Shown in pieces: positions 1 through 9,006 of a DNA stretch of 37,737 nucleotides. The DNA lies in NCBI GenBank assembly GCA_910579595.1, contig CAJTVM010000018.1, positions 1 to 37,737 of the forward strand, given 5' to 3'. Position numbers and translations under genes: made by a program. Source of the stretch: an uncultured Oscillospiraceae bacterium (lineage in GTDB: Bacteria; Bacillota; Clostridia; Oscillospirales; Oscillospiraceae). The notes beneath the pieces are model-generated. The model saw only the letters and a program-made list of their open reading frames with translations, was not told the DNA's origin and searched no databases. Every line of letters starts with the position of its first letter. Positions within the stretch are counted from its first letter, which is position 1.

Positions 1-622
1 CCGCCGCCGCCAGATAGGCCCGGTGGACCCGGATGAACCGCCCGCCCAGCTCCCGTTCCAGCTCGTTCAGGCTGCCCACGAAGTCCAGGCGGCTGTCCGC
101 CGTGTGGAGGAATACGTGGTGGGCCTTGGGGGCGGTCTCAAAGAACAGGATATCCGCCAGCGACACATGCCGCGTCTCATCCCCCGATCGCAGGGAGAAT
201 ACCTCTGCCGGGTCGTGACGCTCGTCCAAAAGCCGGGCATGGATGGCCTCCAGGCACCGGGCGGCGGACGGCCCGGTGCGCCCCGGTTCTTTCACAATGT
301 AGTCAAAAGCCTCCAGATGGTACTGGAAGGTTTTCCACGCTAAATCCCCGTAGCTGGTGATATAGATCAGTGTGCCGTGGGGATCCCGCCGCCGCACCTC
401 CCGGCCCAGGGTAAAGCCGTCCCACGCCCCATCCTTCAAATCCACGTCCAGGAAGTAAACGCTCCGGCTCCCGTCCCGGACCGCATCCAGCAGCTCCTGG
501 GCCGTGGCGGCGGCGCACGCCACCTCCATGTCGTAGTTCTCCATGAAGATTTTCCACTCCAGGGCAGTTTTGATCTGATGGAGGACGGTCTCCTCATCGT
601 CGCATAAGTAAAGTTGGATCAT
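1..622 (-). CDS. LytTR-family response regulator, AgrA-like (3' end cut by window edge)
   Basis: Partial gene reading leftwards out of the window; 207 codons are visible. The N-terminal receiver domain shows the acidic pair D8-D9 and the likely phospho-acceptor D59 in YFLDVDL, the same position as in AgrA. The C-terminal part (SLRSGDETRHVSLADILFFE, then a segment ending FIRVHRAYL) is a LytTR DNA-binding domain. AgrA-type regulators are about 240 residues, so only some 30 residues are missing. The ATG at 622 overlaps the stop of the upstream sensor kinase gene as ATGA, so the two are translationally coupled and form a two-component pair. The target genes are unknown. The divergent sugar transporter at 2417 is one candidate, but LytTR pairs often regulate distant loci. 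Confidence 0.9.
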   Translation of the reverse strand, partial: MIQLYLCDDEETVLHQIKTALEWKIFMENYDMEVACAAATAQELLDAVRDGSRSVYFLDVDLKDGAWDGFTLGREVRRRDPHGTLIYITSYGDLAWKTFQYHLEAFDYIVKEPGRTGPSAARCLEAIHARLLDERHDPAEVFSLRSGDETRHVSLADILFFETAPKAHHVFLHTADSRLDFVGSLNELERELGGRFIRVHRAYLAAA

Positions 623-1944
623 ATCCTGCCCTCCACCGTCAGCTCCTGGACAAACACGCCCCCCGCCCAACTGGTGGACGAGGCCACATTGGCATACCCG
701 GTCAGAATCCGCTGATACCCGGGCAGGCCCAGCCCCCGGCCCTCTCCCTTGGTGGAAAAGCCCTCTGTCCAGATTTTCTCCGGCTCCACGATCCCGGCAT
801 AGGGGTTGGACAAGCGCAGGGACAGTGTATTCCCCTGGGCCAGCAGAACCACCTCCACCCAAGGCGTTTCCGTCTCCAGAGCGGCCTCGGCGGCGTTGTC
901 CAGCAGAATCCCCAGACACCGGGTAAAATCCCACACGTCTATCCCCACCTGCTCCACGGGGTAGAGCGCCTCCAGGCGGCAGTCGATGCCCTTTTCCCCC
1001 ATAGCCGCCAGCTTGGACAGCAGCAGGCTGCGCACCTGTGGGACTCTCACATTGCCCAGATGGACGGATGCTTGTATCCTCTCTCCGATGTGCTGGTCAA
1101 AGCCCGCGTCCAGTTGGGACAAGGAGGCCCGAAGTTCATCCAATTCTCCTTTTCCGGCCTGTTCAGACAGCCCTGCCAGCAAATTCTTGTAGTCGTGACG
1201 GAACGCCCGCACCTCCCGCTGAATCGCCTCCAAATCCCGCTCGTAGAGCTGCTGCTGGGCAATGACGTCCCGCTGGACTTCCATCTTCCGGGAGGCGTCC
1301 AGCCGCTGGGACAGGTAAATGACCAGCCCCACCGCCAGCCCCGCCATCACCAGCACAAGCGCGTAGTAGGGAACCAGATATTCCGGATGGATTCCCTCCT
1401 GCAAAAGAGAGAATGCCTCCATAGCCGCCTCCAGGCCAAAGAAGAACAGGGCCATGCGGCGCTGGACGGAGCTGTCCTCCAGCAGAAGGCGGAACCAGCG
1501 CCCGAAGCGGAGCCGGTGCAGAAGCGCGGCGGAGACCAGCGTCACAGCGCCATAGACGGCGATCAACGCCATGTATGGGATCTCGCTGTCCAGAAGCAAT
1601 ATCTGGGCCAGGCCGGACGCGGCCACCTGGAACATGCCCGCCATGCACGCGGCGGCAAAGGCGTGCCAGAACCCGGTCCGCCACGCCCACCGAATCCACA
1701 GGGTACACATCAGCAGGATGGCGCAGGAGAACGCACAGTAGCGGACCACATAGTGGTCGGGAAAGCGCGCATACAAAACCGCATCCAGCAGGGTGGCCAG
1801 TAGCGGAGAGAGCAGCAGGGAGGGCAGCTTTCTCACCACCCGCCGGCCCCGCGCGTCCATAATCACAAACAGATAGACCACCAGGACGGCGTGGGAGATC
1901 AGGGAAACTGTAAATTGAAACAGATAATCCTCCAGTGTGAGCAT
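619..1944 (-). CDS. AgrC-like GHKL sensor histidine kinase
   Basis: A membrane sensor kinase of 441 residues. About six hydrophobic segments fill residues 8-210, followed by a short coiled coil and the phospho-acceptor motif FRHDYKNLL (His250). A GHKL ATPase domain follows, with the N-box LGILLDNAAEAAL and the G-box GRGLGLPGYQ. This layout is typical of AgrC/ComD/VirS-type kinases that sense peptides or small ligands. I chose the start MLTLEDYLFQ because GAGGAGG lies 8 bases upstream; a longer frame to 2073 has no ribosome site and a non-protein-like extension. The gene overlaps the LytTR regulator by 4 bases. No agrB or agrD homologue lies in the window, so the ligand is unknown. Confidence 0.9.
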   Translation of the reverse strand: MLTLEDYLFQFTVSLISHAVLVVYLFVIMDARGRRVVRKLPSLLLSPLLATLLDAVLYARFPDHYVVRYCAFSCAILLMCTLWIRWAWRTGFWHAFAAACMAGMFQVAASGLAQILLLDSEIPYMALIAVYGAVTLVSAALLHRLRFGRWFRLLLEDSSVQRRMALFFFGLEAAMEAFSLLQEGIHPEYLVPYYALVLVMAGLAVGLVIYLSQRLDASRKMEVQRDVIAQQQLYERDLEAIQREVRAFRHDYKNLLAGLSEQAGKGELDELRASLSQLDAGFDQHIGERIQASVHLGNVRVPQVRSLLLSKLAAMGEKGIDCRLEALYPVEQVGIDVWDFTRCLGILLDNAAEAALETETPWVEVVLLAQGNTLSLRLSNPYAGIVEPEKIWTEGFSTKGEGRGLGLPGYQRILTGYANVASSTSWAGGVFVQELTVEGRI

Positions 1945-2416
1945 AGCGGACGCCTCCTCAGAGCGGTATTTTACCACAGAGGCAGGCATTTGTCCACAGG
2001 ACGCGCCGCCCCCGGCGGCATCGTGCTCTGCAACGGTAACGCCGTTGGCTTGGACGGATAACGGCCTGTGCACCGATTTGGCGCTGGGCTAAGGCCGGTA
2101 TATGTTTCGAGGGAAAATTGTGGGAACCGGCTTAAAGCGCAATACGCCATTTGGTCAAAATGACGAAACGCGGCCGGTAAAAGAGGGTGACAATACCCCG
2201 AAAGAAAAATCCTCAAAACCAGGCAAAAATGAGACATTTTAGAATTATTTTCCTCCGCTCAAAAAAAATACCTTAAAAATCGGGGGGCGGCCACGGTCTG
2301 CGCGTTGTCTAAATCCGAGAAATACGGCATAAATTATTGACAAACTTATAGCAAAAATGTTATATTGTGCATGGCCGTAAGGCTCTTGCAAAAAATTTTG
2401 AAAGTGAGGAAGAAAA
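1945..2416. other. Divergent intergenic region between sensor kinase and sugar transporter
   Basis: This 472-base gap separates the leftward two-component genes from the rightward transporter operon. Its right half is clearly more AT-rich than the coding DNA. It holds the transporter promoter (2337-2366). I found no convincing small gene, no tRNA, and no clear pair of LytTR-type direct repeats. The promoter of the kinase gene must lie here but I could not place it. Confidence 0.6.
2337..2366 (+). promoter_or_regulatory. Sigma70-type promoter of the sugar ABC transporter operon
   Basis: TTGACA at 2337-2342 is a perfect -35 box. After an 18-base spacer comes TATATT at 2361-2366, a five-of-six match to the -10 box, with an extended TG at 2358-2359. 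The start codon lies about 45 bases beyond the expected transcription start, and GAGGA at 2406-2410 is the ribosome site. Confidence 0.75.
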
Positions 2417-3532
2417 ATGAAACTGAAAAAGATTCTCGGTCTGGGCTTGTCAGCCGCCCTGGCTCTGTCCCTGTTTGCCTGCAGCGGTGGGAACGCTGCC
2501 AGCAGCGAGCCTCCCGCCGATGACACGCCCTCCGCCAGCGAACCCGCCGGAAACACCGACAGCACCCCCACCCCCGAGGGCAACGAGCCCAGCGGCGAAG
2601 TAATCAACGTGGGCTTCGCCCAGGTGGGCCACGAGTCTGACTGGCGTACTGCCTCCACCAAGTCCGCTCAGGACGTGTTCTCCGAGGCCAACGGCTACGC
2701 GCTGTCCTTCGTGGACTGTGACAACGACCCCGCCGCTCAGCTGGATGCCGTGCGCAGCTTCATCCAGCAGGGCATGGACTACATCATCATCGACCCCATC
2801 CAGGCCACCGGCTGGGACACCGTCCTGACTGAGTGCGACGAGGCCGGCATCCCCGTCATCGTCATTGACCGTACCGTGGACGACTCCGACAAGTATGTGG
2901 CCTGGGTCGGCTCCGACTTTAAGGTCGAGGGTCTGGCCTGCGGCGAGTGGCTGAAGGCCTACGCCGCCGACAAGGGCATCACCGAGATCAACGCCCTGGT
3001 CATCGAGGGCAGCGTGGGCGCCTCCGCCACCATCGGCCGTACCGATGGCTTCAAGGAGATCGCCGAGCGCGAGGGTTGGAACATCCTGGCTTCCCAGTCC
3101 GGCGACTTCACCGAGGCCGGCGGCCAGGAGGTCATGGAGTCCTACTGCCAGAGCTACGCCGGCCAGTTCAACGTGGTTATCTGCCAGAACGATAACGAGG
3201 CCGCCGGCGCTATGACCGCCATGGATCAGGCCGGCATCAAGTACGGCGTGGGCGGCGACGTCATCCTGGTTTCCTTCGACGCCAACCGTCCCTACGTGCA
3301 GATGGTGTGCGACGGCAAGATCAACGCCAACTTCGAGTGCAACCCCATGGCCGCCCCCACCGTTGACGAGATCATCAAGGCCCTGGAGAAGGGCGAGACT
3401 CCCGAGACCGAGGTCTATGTGTCCGAGCAATGGTTCGCCGCCGAGGACAACGTAAAGACCATCACCGTGAACGGCCAGGAGCAGGAAGTCATTCACGTTA
3501 CCCAGGACGTGGTGGACGCCCGCCCCTACTAA
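2417..3532 (+). CDS. Sugar ABC transporter substrate-binding lipoprotein, YtfQ-like (galactofuranose type)
   Basis: A 371-residue type 1 periplasmic-binding-protein-like lipoprotein. The signal peptide ends in the lipobox LFAC (Cys22), followed by a long Ser/Pro/Glu/Thr-rich linker to about residue 55. The mature domain begins VINVGFAQVGHESDWR, which closely resembles the E. coli YtfQ segment GFSQVGSESGWR. It also shares AVRSF.QQG, ATGWD.VL, DRTVD, EGSVGAS and QSGDF.EAGGQEVMES with YtfQ as I recall it. YtfQ binds galactofuranose, so this protein probably captures a furanose sugar or close relative. It is the first gene of its operon and is followed by a strong hairpin. No sugar catabolic gene is adjacent, so the substrate remains open. 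Confidence 0.88.
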   Translation: MKLKKILGLGLSAALALSLFACSGGNAASSEPPADDTPSASEPAGNTDSTPTPEGNEPSGEVINVGFAQVGHESDWRTASTKSAQDVFSEANGYALSFVDCDNDPAAQLDAVRSFIQQGMDYIIIDPIQATGWDTVLTECDEAGIPVIVIDRTVDDSDKYVAWVGSDFKVEGLACGEWLKAYAADKGITEINALVIEGSVGASATIGRTDGFKEIAEREGWNILASQSGDFTEAGGQEVMESYCQSYAGQFNVVICQNDNEAAGAMTAMDQAGIKYGVGGDVILVSFDANRPYVQMVCDGKINANFECNPMAAPTVDEIIKALEKGETPETEVYVSEQWFAAEDNVKTITVNGQEQEVIHVTQDVVDARPY

Positions 3533-3562
3533 GAAGAAAGCAACCTGACCCCATATGAAACG

Positions 3563-3605
3563 AGGGGAGGGCCCCCGGCGATTTCCGGGGCCCTCCCCTG
3601 TTTTT
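3563..3605 (+). terminator. Intercistronic hairpin with T-run after the binding-protein gene
   Basis: The arms aggggagggcccccgg (3563-3578) and ccggggccctcccct (3585-3599) pair with one bulged C, and a run of T follows at 3601-3605. It has the form of an intrinsic terminator but sits inside the operon, 38 bases before the ATPase gene. Its likely role is partial termination or 3'-end protection, giving more binding protein than membrane components. Confidence 0.8.
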
Positions 3606-3643
3606 GTAAAACTGAGATTTGAGAAAAGGCGAGGTGAATTTGG

Positions 3644-5164
3644 ATGGAAAACAACATTGTTCTGACGATGCGGGGCATCTGCATGACCTTCCCCGGCGTC
3701 AAGGCGCTGGAAAATGTGGACTTTACCCTGCGCAAGGGCGAGATTCACGCCCTCATGGGGGAGAACGGCGCGGGCAAATCCACCCTGATCAAGTGCCTCA
3801 CCGGCATCAACGATTTTGAGGCCGGCGAGATCCATGTGGACGGGGTTGAAGGACCGGTGAAAAACCATTCCACCCTGGACGCCCAGAAGGTGGGCATTTC
3901 CACCGTGTATCAGGAGGTCAACCTGTGCCCCAACCTGAGCGTGGCGGAAAACCTGTTCATCGGCCGGGAGCCCATGACCCCCTTCCACACCATTGACCGC
4001 AAGGCCATGATCCGCAAGGCCGACGAGCTGGTCAAGCGGCTGGACATCAAGGTGGACGTAACCCAGAACCTGGAGAATTACTCCCTGGCCATCCAGCAGA
4101 TGATTGCCATCGCCCGTGCCTCCGATATGGACTGCAAGGTGCTGATTCTGGACGAGCCCACCTCCTCCCTGGATGACAGCGAGGTGGAAAAGCTGTTCAG
4201 GGTGATGAACCAGCTCAAGGCCGAGGGCGTTGGCATCGTGTTCGTCACCCACTTCCTGGAGCAGGTGTACGCCGTGTGCGATCGGATCACCGTGCTGCGC
4301 AACGGCACCCTGGTGGGCGAGTACCCCATCGCCGACCTGCCCCGGGTGAAGCTGGTGGCCGCCATGATGGGCAAGGACTTCGACGATCTGGCCTCCATCA
4401 AGCCAGAGGGCTTTGAGGCGAAAAAAGACGCCCCCATGGAGATCGAGGCCCGGGGCCTGAGCCACAAGGGCACCATCAAGCCCTTCGATCTGGACATCAA
4501 AAAGGGTGAGGTCATCGGCCTCACCGGCCTGTTGGGCTCCGGCCGCAGCGAGCTGGCCCGGGCCATCTACGGCGCGGACAAGGCCCAGACCGGCACCTTG
4601 AAGGTTGGGGGGAAAGAGGCCAAAATCAACCAACCCCTGGACGCCATGAATTTAGGGATGGGCCTGCTCCCCGATGACCGGAAGGCCGAAGGCATCATCG
4701 GCGACCTGTCCGTGCGGGAGAACATCATCCTGGCCATGCAGGCCAAGCGGGGGATGTTCCGGCAGCTCTCCCGGGCCAAGCAGGAGGAGATCGCCGACGA
4801 GTACATCAAGCTGCTCCAGATCAAAACCGCCAGCCGGGAAACCCCTATCAAGCAGCTGTCCGGCGGCAACCAGCAGAAGGCCATCCTGGGCCGCTGGCTG
4901 GCCACCGATCCCGATTTCCTGATTCTGGACGAGCCCACCCGCGGCATCGACATCGGGACCAAAACGGAAATCCAGAAACTGATCATCCAGCTGTCCCAGC
5001 AGGGCAAGAGCATCATGTTCATCTCCTCCGAGATTGAGGAAATGCTGCGCACCTGCAGCCGCATGGCCGTCCTCCGGGACGGCGCCAAGGTGGGCGAGCT
5101 GGACGGCGAGCTGACCCAGGAACGGGTCATGGCCGCCATCGCGGGAGGTTCGGATCATGAATAA
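3644..5164 (+). CDS. Sugar ABC transporter ATP-binding protein (double NBD, RbsA/MglA/YtfR type)
   Basis: A 506-residue protein with two fused nucleotide-binding domains, the usual size for the carbohydrate uptake CUT2 family. NBD1 has Walker A GENGAGKST, a degenerate signature (YSLAIQQ) and Walker B VLILDEPTSSLD. NBD2 has the degenerate Walker A GLLGSGRSEL usual for this family, a classic signature LSGGNQQK and Walker B FLILDEPTRGID. It powers import of the sugar delivered by the upstream lipoprotein through the two downstream permeases. GGCGAGGTG precedes the ATG. Its stop overlaps the next gene by 8 bases. Confidence 0.93.
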   Translation: MENNIVLTMRGICMTFPGVKALENVDFTLRKGEIHALMGENGAGKSTLIKCLTGINDFEAGEIHVDGVEGPVKNHSTLDAQKVGISTVYQEVNLCPNLSVAENLFIGREPMTPFHTIDRKAMIRKADELVKRLDIKVDVTQNLENYSLAIQQMIAIARASDMDCKVLILDEPTSSLDDSEVEKLFRVMNQLKAEGVGIVFVTHFLEQVYAVCDRITVLRNGTLVGEYPIADLPRVKLVAAMMGKDFDDLASIKPEGFEAKKDAPMEIEARGLSHKGTIKPFDLDIKKGEVIGLTGLLGSGRSELARAIYGADKAQTGTLKVGGKEAKINQPLDAMNLGMGLLPDDRKAEGIIGDLSVRENIILAMQAKRGMFRQLSRAKQEEIADEYIKLLQIKTASRETPIKQLSGGNQQKAILGRWLATDPDFLILDEPTRGIDIGTKTEIQKLIIQLSQQGKSIMFISSEIEEMLRTCSRMAVLRDGAKVGELDGELTQERVMAAIAGGSDHE

Positions 5165-6239
5165 AAAGAAAATTACCCAGAACGCCCTGTTCCTGCCTTT
5201 GGTGTGTGTGCTGCTGGTGCTGGCTGTCAACGTGGTGTACGACATCTCCCAGGGCAACCCCTTCTATGACTTCTTCCGGATCACCATGCAGACCAGCGCC
5301 TCGGGCGACAAGCTGCTGGCCGGACGTCTGGTGACCATCCTCAACCGCGGCAGCGAAGTGGCCATCCTGGCCATCGGCATGACCCTGGTGGTATCCGCCT
5401 CCGCCGGCACCGACATTTCCGTGGGTTCCGTCATGTCCCTGTGCGCCTCCTTCTGCTGTATGCTCATCGCCGGGTTCGGCGTGTCCTCCGTGGACGATGT
5501 GGCCATCCCCCGCCTGATCCTGGGCCTCATCGGCGCGTTGGTGATGGGCTGCATCTGCGGCGCCTTCAACGGCACTTTGGTGGCCTATCTGAACATTCAG
5601 CCCATGGTGGCCACCCTGATCCTCTGGTCCGCGGCCCGGGCCATCGGCCTGCTGCTGTGCAACAACCTGATCGTCTACGTCCGTGATGAAGCCTACGGCA
5701 TTTTCGGCGGCTACATCGGCTTCATCCCCACCCCCATCATCATCGCCGCCATCTGCATCGCCGTGGTGACCCTGGTGCTGAAGAAAACCGCCATGGGGAT
5801 GTATGTCCAGTCCGTGGGCATCAATAAGAAGGCCAGCCGCATCGCCGGCCTGAACTCCAAGCGGATCATCTTCATCTGCTACCTGATCTGCGGCCTGTGC
5901 GCGGGCATCGCGGGCATCGTGGCCTCCTCCCGCATCACCAGCGCCGACTCCAACAACATCGGCAACAACTTCGAGCTGGATGCCATCCTGGCGGTGGCCT
6001 TGGGCGGCAACAGCCTGGGCGGCGGCAAGTTCAACCTGGCCGGCTCCGTCATCGGCGCCTACACCATCCAGGCCATCACCACCACCATGTACAACCTGGG
6101 CGTGTCCAGCGCGGTGACCCCGGTATTCAAGGCCATCATCGTCATCGTCATCGTGGCCATCCAGGCGCCCCCGGTCAAGGCCTGGTTCCATAAGCTGGCC
6201 GCCAGCAAGTCCTCCGGAAAGGAGGCGGCCCGCGCATGA
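5157..6239 (+). CDS. Sugar ABC transporter permease (RbsC/YtfT-like)
   Basis: A 360-residue integral membrane protein of the BPD_transp_2 family. A short charged N-terminus precedes many hydrophobic helices. The family segments SAGTDISVGSV and ALGGNSLGGGKFNLAGSVIGA are present. It forms half of the membrane channel with the next permease. The start overlaps the ATPase stop by 8 bases, and its own stop overlaps the following ATG as ATGA, so translation of the three genes is coupled. The order binding protein, ATPase, permease, permease matches E. coli ytfQ-ytfR-ytfT-yjfF. Confidence 0.92.
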   Translation: MNKKKITQNALFLPLVCVLLVLAVNVVYDISQGNPFYDFFRITMQTSASGDKLLAGRLVTILNRGSEVAILAIGMTLVVSASAGTDISVGSVMSLCASFCCMLIAGFGVSSVDDVAIPRLILGLIGALVMGCICGAFNGTLVAYLNIQPMVATLILWSAARAIGLLLCNNLIVYVRDEAYGIFGGYIGFIPTPIIIAAICIAVVTLVLKKTAMGMYVQSVGINKKASRIAGLNSKRIIFICYLICGLCAGIAGIVASSRITSADSNNIGNNFELDAILAVALGGNSLGGGKFNLAGSVIGAYTIQAITTTMYNLGVSSAVTPVFKAIIVIVIVAIQAPPVKAWFHKLAASKSSGKEAARA

Positions 6240-7279
6240 AACCGAAAAACGCGTTAAAGGAGCGCAGGCAGATCAATGGCAATACCCTGCTGCTGCTCAT
6301 CACCATCGTGCTGTTCGTCCTGCTCTACGCGGGCGGCTGCATCGCCTACGGGAGCAAAGGCTTTACCAATCTCCAGACCTTCCTGAACATCCTTATCAGC
6401 AACGCGGGCCTGATCTGCGTGGCCTGCGGCATGACCTGCGTCATGCTCACCGGCGGCATCGATATCTCCGTAGGCTCCCTGGTGGCCCTTGACTGTATGC
6501 TGCTGGCCTACGGCATGGGTTCCTGGCACCTCAGCGCCCCCGTGATGTGCCTCATCGTCCTGGTGGTGGGCGTGGTTTTTGGTCTGGTCCAAGGCTTCTG
6601 CGTGGGCTATCTGGAGATCCAGCCCTTCATCGTGTCTATGGCAGGTATGTTCTTTGCCCGGGGCATGACGGCGGTGATCTCCACCGATCAGCTGTCCATC
6701 ACCCAGGATACCAACGCCACATTCTACGGCTGGGCCAACTGGCGGCTCAACCTCCCCTTTGGCGGCGTGCCCAACCGAAAGGGCATCATGATTATGCCCT
6801 ATATCCGCGTGGGCGTGATCATTGCCCTGCTGGTACTGGTTGTCATTTTCCTGATCCTGCGGTACACGAAGTTTGGCCGCTCCCTCTACGCCGTGGGCGG
6901 CAGCGAGCAGTCCGCGGCCATGATGGGCCTGGACGTAAAGAAAACCAAGATGAAGGCCTATGTGCTGTGCTCCTTCCTGTGTTCCATCGGCGGTATCTGC
7001 TACTGCCTGAACACCCAGGCGGCCAGCGTCTCCCAGGCCACCGGCCTGGAGATGAGCGCCATTGCCTCCTCCGTCATCGGCGGCACGCTGCTCACCGGCG
7101 GCGTGGGCAACGTCATCGGCTCCCTGTTCGGCGTGCTCATCAACGGCACCATCTCCTCCATTGTCCAGTTCAACGGCAAGCTGGCCAGCTCCTGGCCCAA
7201 CATCCTCACCGCCGCCCTGCTGTGCTTCTTCATCGTACTCCAGAGCGTGTTTGCCTTCCTGAAAGAGAAGAAAAAGTAA
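6236..7279 (+). CDS. Sugar ABC transporter permease (RbsC/YjfF-like)
   Basis: A 347-residue membrane permease of the BPD_transp_2 family, the second half of the channel. It carries the family segments TGGIDISVGSLVALDCM and SVIGGTLLTGGVGNVIGS, and ends in a lysine-rich tail. The ATG overlaps the previous stop by 4 bases. It is the last gene of the operon, followed by a strong hairpin. Two separate permease genes, rather than one forming a homodimer, are typical of YtfT/YjfF systems and support the galactofuranose-type assignment. Confidence 0.92.
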   Translation: MKPKNALKERRQINGNTLLLLITIVLFVLLYAGGCIAYGSKGFTNLQTFLNILISNAGLICVACGMTCVMLTGGIDISVGSLVALDCMLLAYGMGSWHLSAPVMCLIVLVVGVVFGLVQGFCVGYLEIQPFIVSMAGMFFARGMTAVISTDQLSITQDTNATFYGWANWRLNLPFGGVPNRKGIMIMPYIRVGVIIALLVLVVIFLILRYTKFGRSLYAVGGSEQSAAMMGLDVKKTKMKAYVLCSFLCSIGGICYCLNTQAASVSQATGLEMSAIASSVIGGTLLTGGVGNVIGSLFGVLINGTISSIVQFNGKLASSWPNILTAALLCFFIVLQSVFAFLKEKKK

Positions 7280-7298
7280 GCGCCCACCCCGGCGATCA

Positions 7299-7336
7299 AA
7301 ATCAGCCCCATGCCTTCTTCGGCATGGGGCTGATTT
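7299..7336. terminator. Shared bidirectional terminator hairpin
   Basis: A perfect 16-bp inverted repeat, AAATCAGCCCCATGCC (7299-7314) and its complement (7321-7336), with loop ttcttc. It lies between the converging transporter operon and the 4-hydroxybutyrate operon, and carries short A or T runs at both outer ends, so it can act in both directions. Confidence 0.85.
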
Positions 7337-7426
7337 GCGGCAGTCCTGAAATCCAACCTGTCCCCTTCACCTCCGCCGGGGCGGCGCCGGCGTCCAGCGC
7401 CCCAGGGAGAGGGCTGGAACTCGTCT

Positions 7427-8722
7427 TTAAAAAGCCGTATGGAACCTGCGCTCCCATTCCATCTTCAGCTCCTCCCGGAAACCGGGATGGGCGATTGCAA
7501 TGAGGGCCCTGGCCCGCTCCCGGAGGGTGCGGCCCTTGAGGTGGGCAATGCCGTACTCTGTGACTACATAGTCTACATCGCACCTGCAGGTGGTCACCGC
7601 CGCGCCGGCGTCCAGCACTGGGACGATCTTGGAGGTCTTCCCCTTCACGGTGGACGGCATGGCGATAATGGCCCGCCCCCCTCTGCTTCGCGCGGCGCCC
7701 CGGATGAAGTCCACCTGTCCGCCGGTACCGGAGATCTGGGTAAGCCCAATGGACTCCGAGGCGATCTGGCCCATCAGATCCACCTGTACGCAGGAGTTGA
7801 TGGATACCATGTTGTCGTTCTGGGCGATGACAAAGGGATCGTTCACATACTCCACCGGGGCCAAATAGATATCGGGGTTCCTGTCCACAAAATCATAGAG
7901 CTTCTGGGTCCCCATGAGGAAGGTGGCTACGCATTTCCCGGGATGGAGGGTCTTTTTCCTGTTGGTGATCACCCCGGCCCGGGCCAAATCCACCACCCCA
8001 TCAGAGAACATCTCCGAGTGAATGCCCAGATCCCGTTTCCCGGCGAGAAATTTCAGCACCGCGTCGGGAATAGCCCCAATGCCCAGCTGGAGGGTGTCTC
8101 CATCCCGCACCAGCGAGGCCACATTTTTGCCGATGGCCTCCTCTACCGCCCCGATTTTGGGCGGCGCCAGGGGAATCACGGGGGCGTCATAGGGGACAAA
8201 GCAGTCGATCTCCGTGACATCCACCGCAGACACACCGCAGGTAAAGGGCATCTTCCGATTTACCTGGGCAATCACGGTTTTGGCGTGCTTGACGGCGGCC
8301 ATGGTGTAGTCCACCGACACGCCCAGAGAGCACCTGCCCTCCTCGTCCGGCGGGGTGACGGTGATCAGCGCCACATCTACCGGCAGAACGTCCTCGAAGA
8401 AGCCAGGCACGTCGGAGAAAAAGCAGGGGGTAAAATCCCCCCGTCCCTCCGCCACCGCCCCGCGGGTGGTCCCGCCCACAAAAAGGGCGTTGTGGCGGAA
8501 GTGGGCCTCCATCCCCGGCTGGGCGTAACCGGCCTGCCCCATGGCCACCATATGGACGATTTCTACGTTCTCATAGGCCCCGGCGTTGGCCGTCATGGCG
8601 TCCAGCAGATAGGACGGCTCGCCGCAGGCGTGCTGCACCACTACCCGGTCCCCGGAGCGGATGCGGCCCACCGCTTCCGCCGCCGTTACGGTGCGGGCGG
8701 CATAGTATTCCTTCCAGGACAT
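7427..8722 (-). CDS. abfT: 4-hydroxybutyrate CoA-transferase (acetyl-CoA hydrolase/transferase family)
   Basis: A 431-residue class I CoA-transferase. It shows the acetyl-CoA hydrolase/transferase family blocks GDRVVVQHACGEP, LGIGAIPDAVL and IHSEMFSDG, with the probable catalytic Glu237 (about 238 in characterised 4-hydroxybutyrate CoA-transferases). The C-terminal block YGIAHLKGRTLRERA is also typical. It would move CoA from acetyl-CoA or butyryl-CoA to 4-hydroxybutyrate, making the substrate of the dehydratase encoded three genes upstream. The start MSWKEYYAA follows AGAAGGTG; a longer frame to 8797 overlaps the previous gene. It is the last gene before the shared terminator. Transfer to a similar hydroxy or keto acid is possible. 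Confidence 0.88.
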   Translation of the reverse strand: MSWKEYYAARTVTAAEAVGRIRSGDRVVVQHACGEPSYLLDAMTANAGAYENVEIVHMVAMGQAGYAQPGMEAHFRHNALFVGGTTRGAVAEGRGDFTPCFFSDVPGFFEDVLPVDVALITVTPPDEEGRCSLGVSVDYTMAAVKHAKTVIAQVNRKMPFTCGVSAVDVTEIDCFVPYDAPVIPLAPPKIGAVEEAIGKNVASLVRDGDTLQLGIGAIPDAVLKFLAGKRDLGIHSEMFSDGVVDLARAGVITNRKKTLHPGKCVATFLMGTQKLYDFVDRNPDIYLAPVEYVNDPFVIAQNDNMVSINSCVQVDLMGQIASESIGLTQISGTGGQVDFIRGAARSRGGRAIIAMPSTVKGKTSKIVPVLDAGAAVTTCRCDVDYVVTEYGIAHLKGRTLRERARALIAIAHPGFREELKMEWERRFHTAF

Positions 8723-8736
8723 AACAAAGCACCTTC

Positions 8737-9006
8737 TTACAAGATATTTGCCTGGGTCAGCTGATGGACGGCCTCCTCCCACTGCGTCTCGGAGCACAGC
8801 CAGACCAGCCTACCGTCCAGATCGGACACATCGGCGCACCGAACAGGGCAGCCACACACCACCAGCACGATTCCCTGCCCTGGGGCGGCGGGGCGCAGCC
8901 CCACCTTAGGGAGCTGCGCCCGCAGACGCTCTACCGCCGCCACCCGGTCATACCGGGGATTGCAGCCGCCGCAGTAGCGCAGCCCAACCACCTGCCGGTC
9001 AGCCAT
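8737..9006 (-). CDS. Small CGGC-motif protein of unknown function
   Basis: An 89-residue soluble protein. It begins with a cysteine motif, YCGGCNPRYDR (residues 11-21), and has a second cluster CGCPVRCA in its middle. The spacing suggests metal or iron-sulfur binding, or redox activity. I recall similar short CGGC proteins beside hydroxyacyl-CoA dehydratase and CoA-transferase genes in Clostridia, but cannot name a characterised member. The start overlaps the stop of the NifU-like gene by 8 bases, and the CoA-transferase follows 14 bases later. A helper for the Fe-S/FAD dehydratase is a reasonable guess only. Confidence 0.7.
   Translation of the reverse strand: MADRQVVGLRYCGGCNPRYDRVAAVERLRAQLPKVGLRPAAPGQGIVLVVCGCPVRCADVSDLDGRLVWLCSETQWEEAVHQLTQANIL

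Noticed and set aside
1971..2237. An 88-codon minus-strand frame upstream of the sensor kinase
   Set aside because: No ribosome site and no recognisable domain; it lies in the regulatory gap.
2450..4633. A 727-codon open frame on the minus strand
   Set aside because: It is antisense to the binding protein and ATPase of the first transporter and crosses their hairpin, with no domain.
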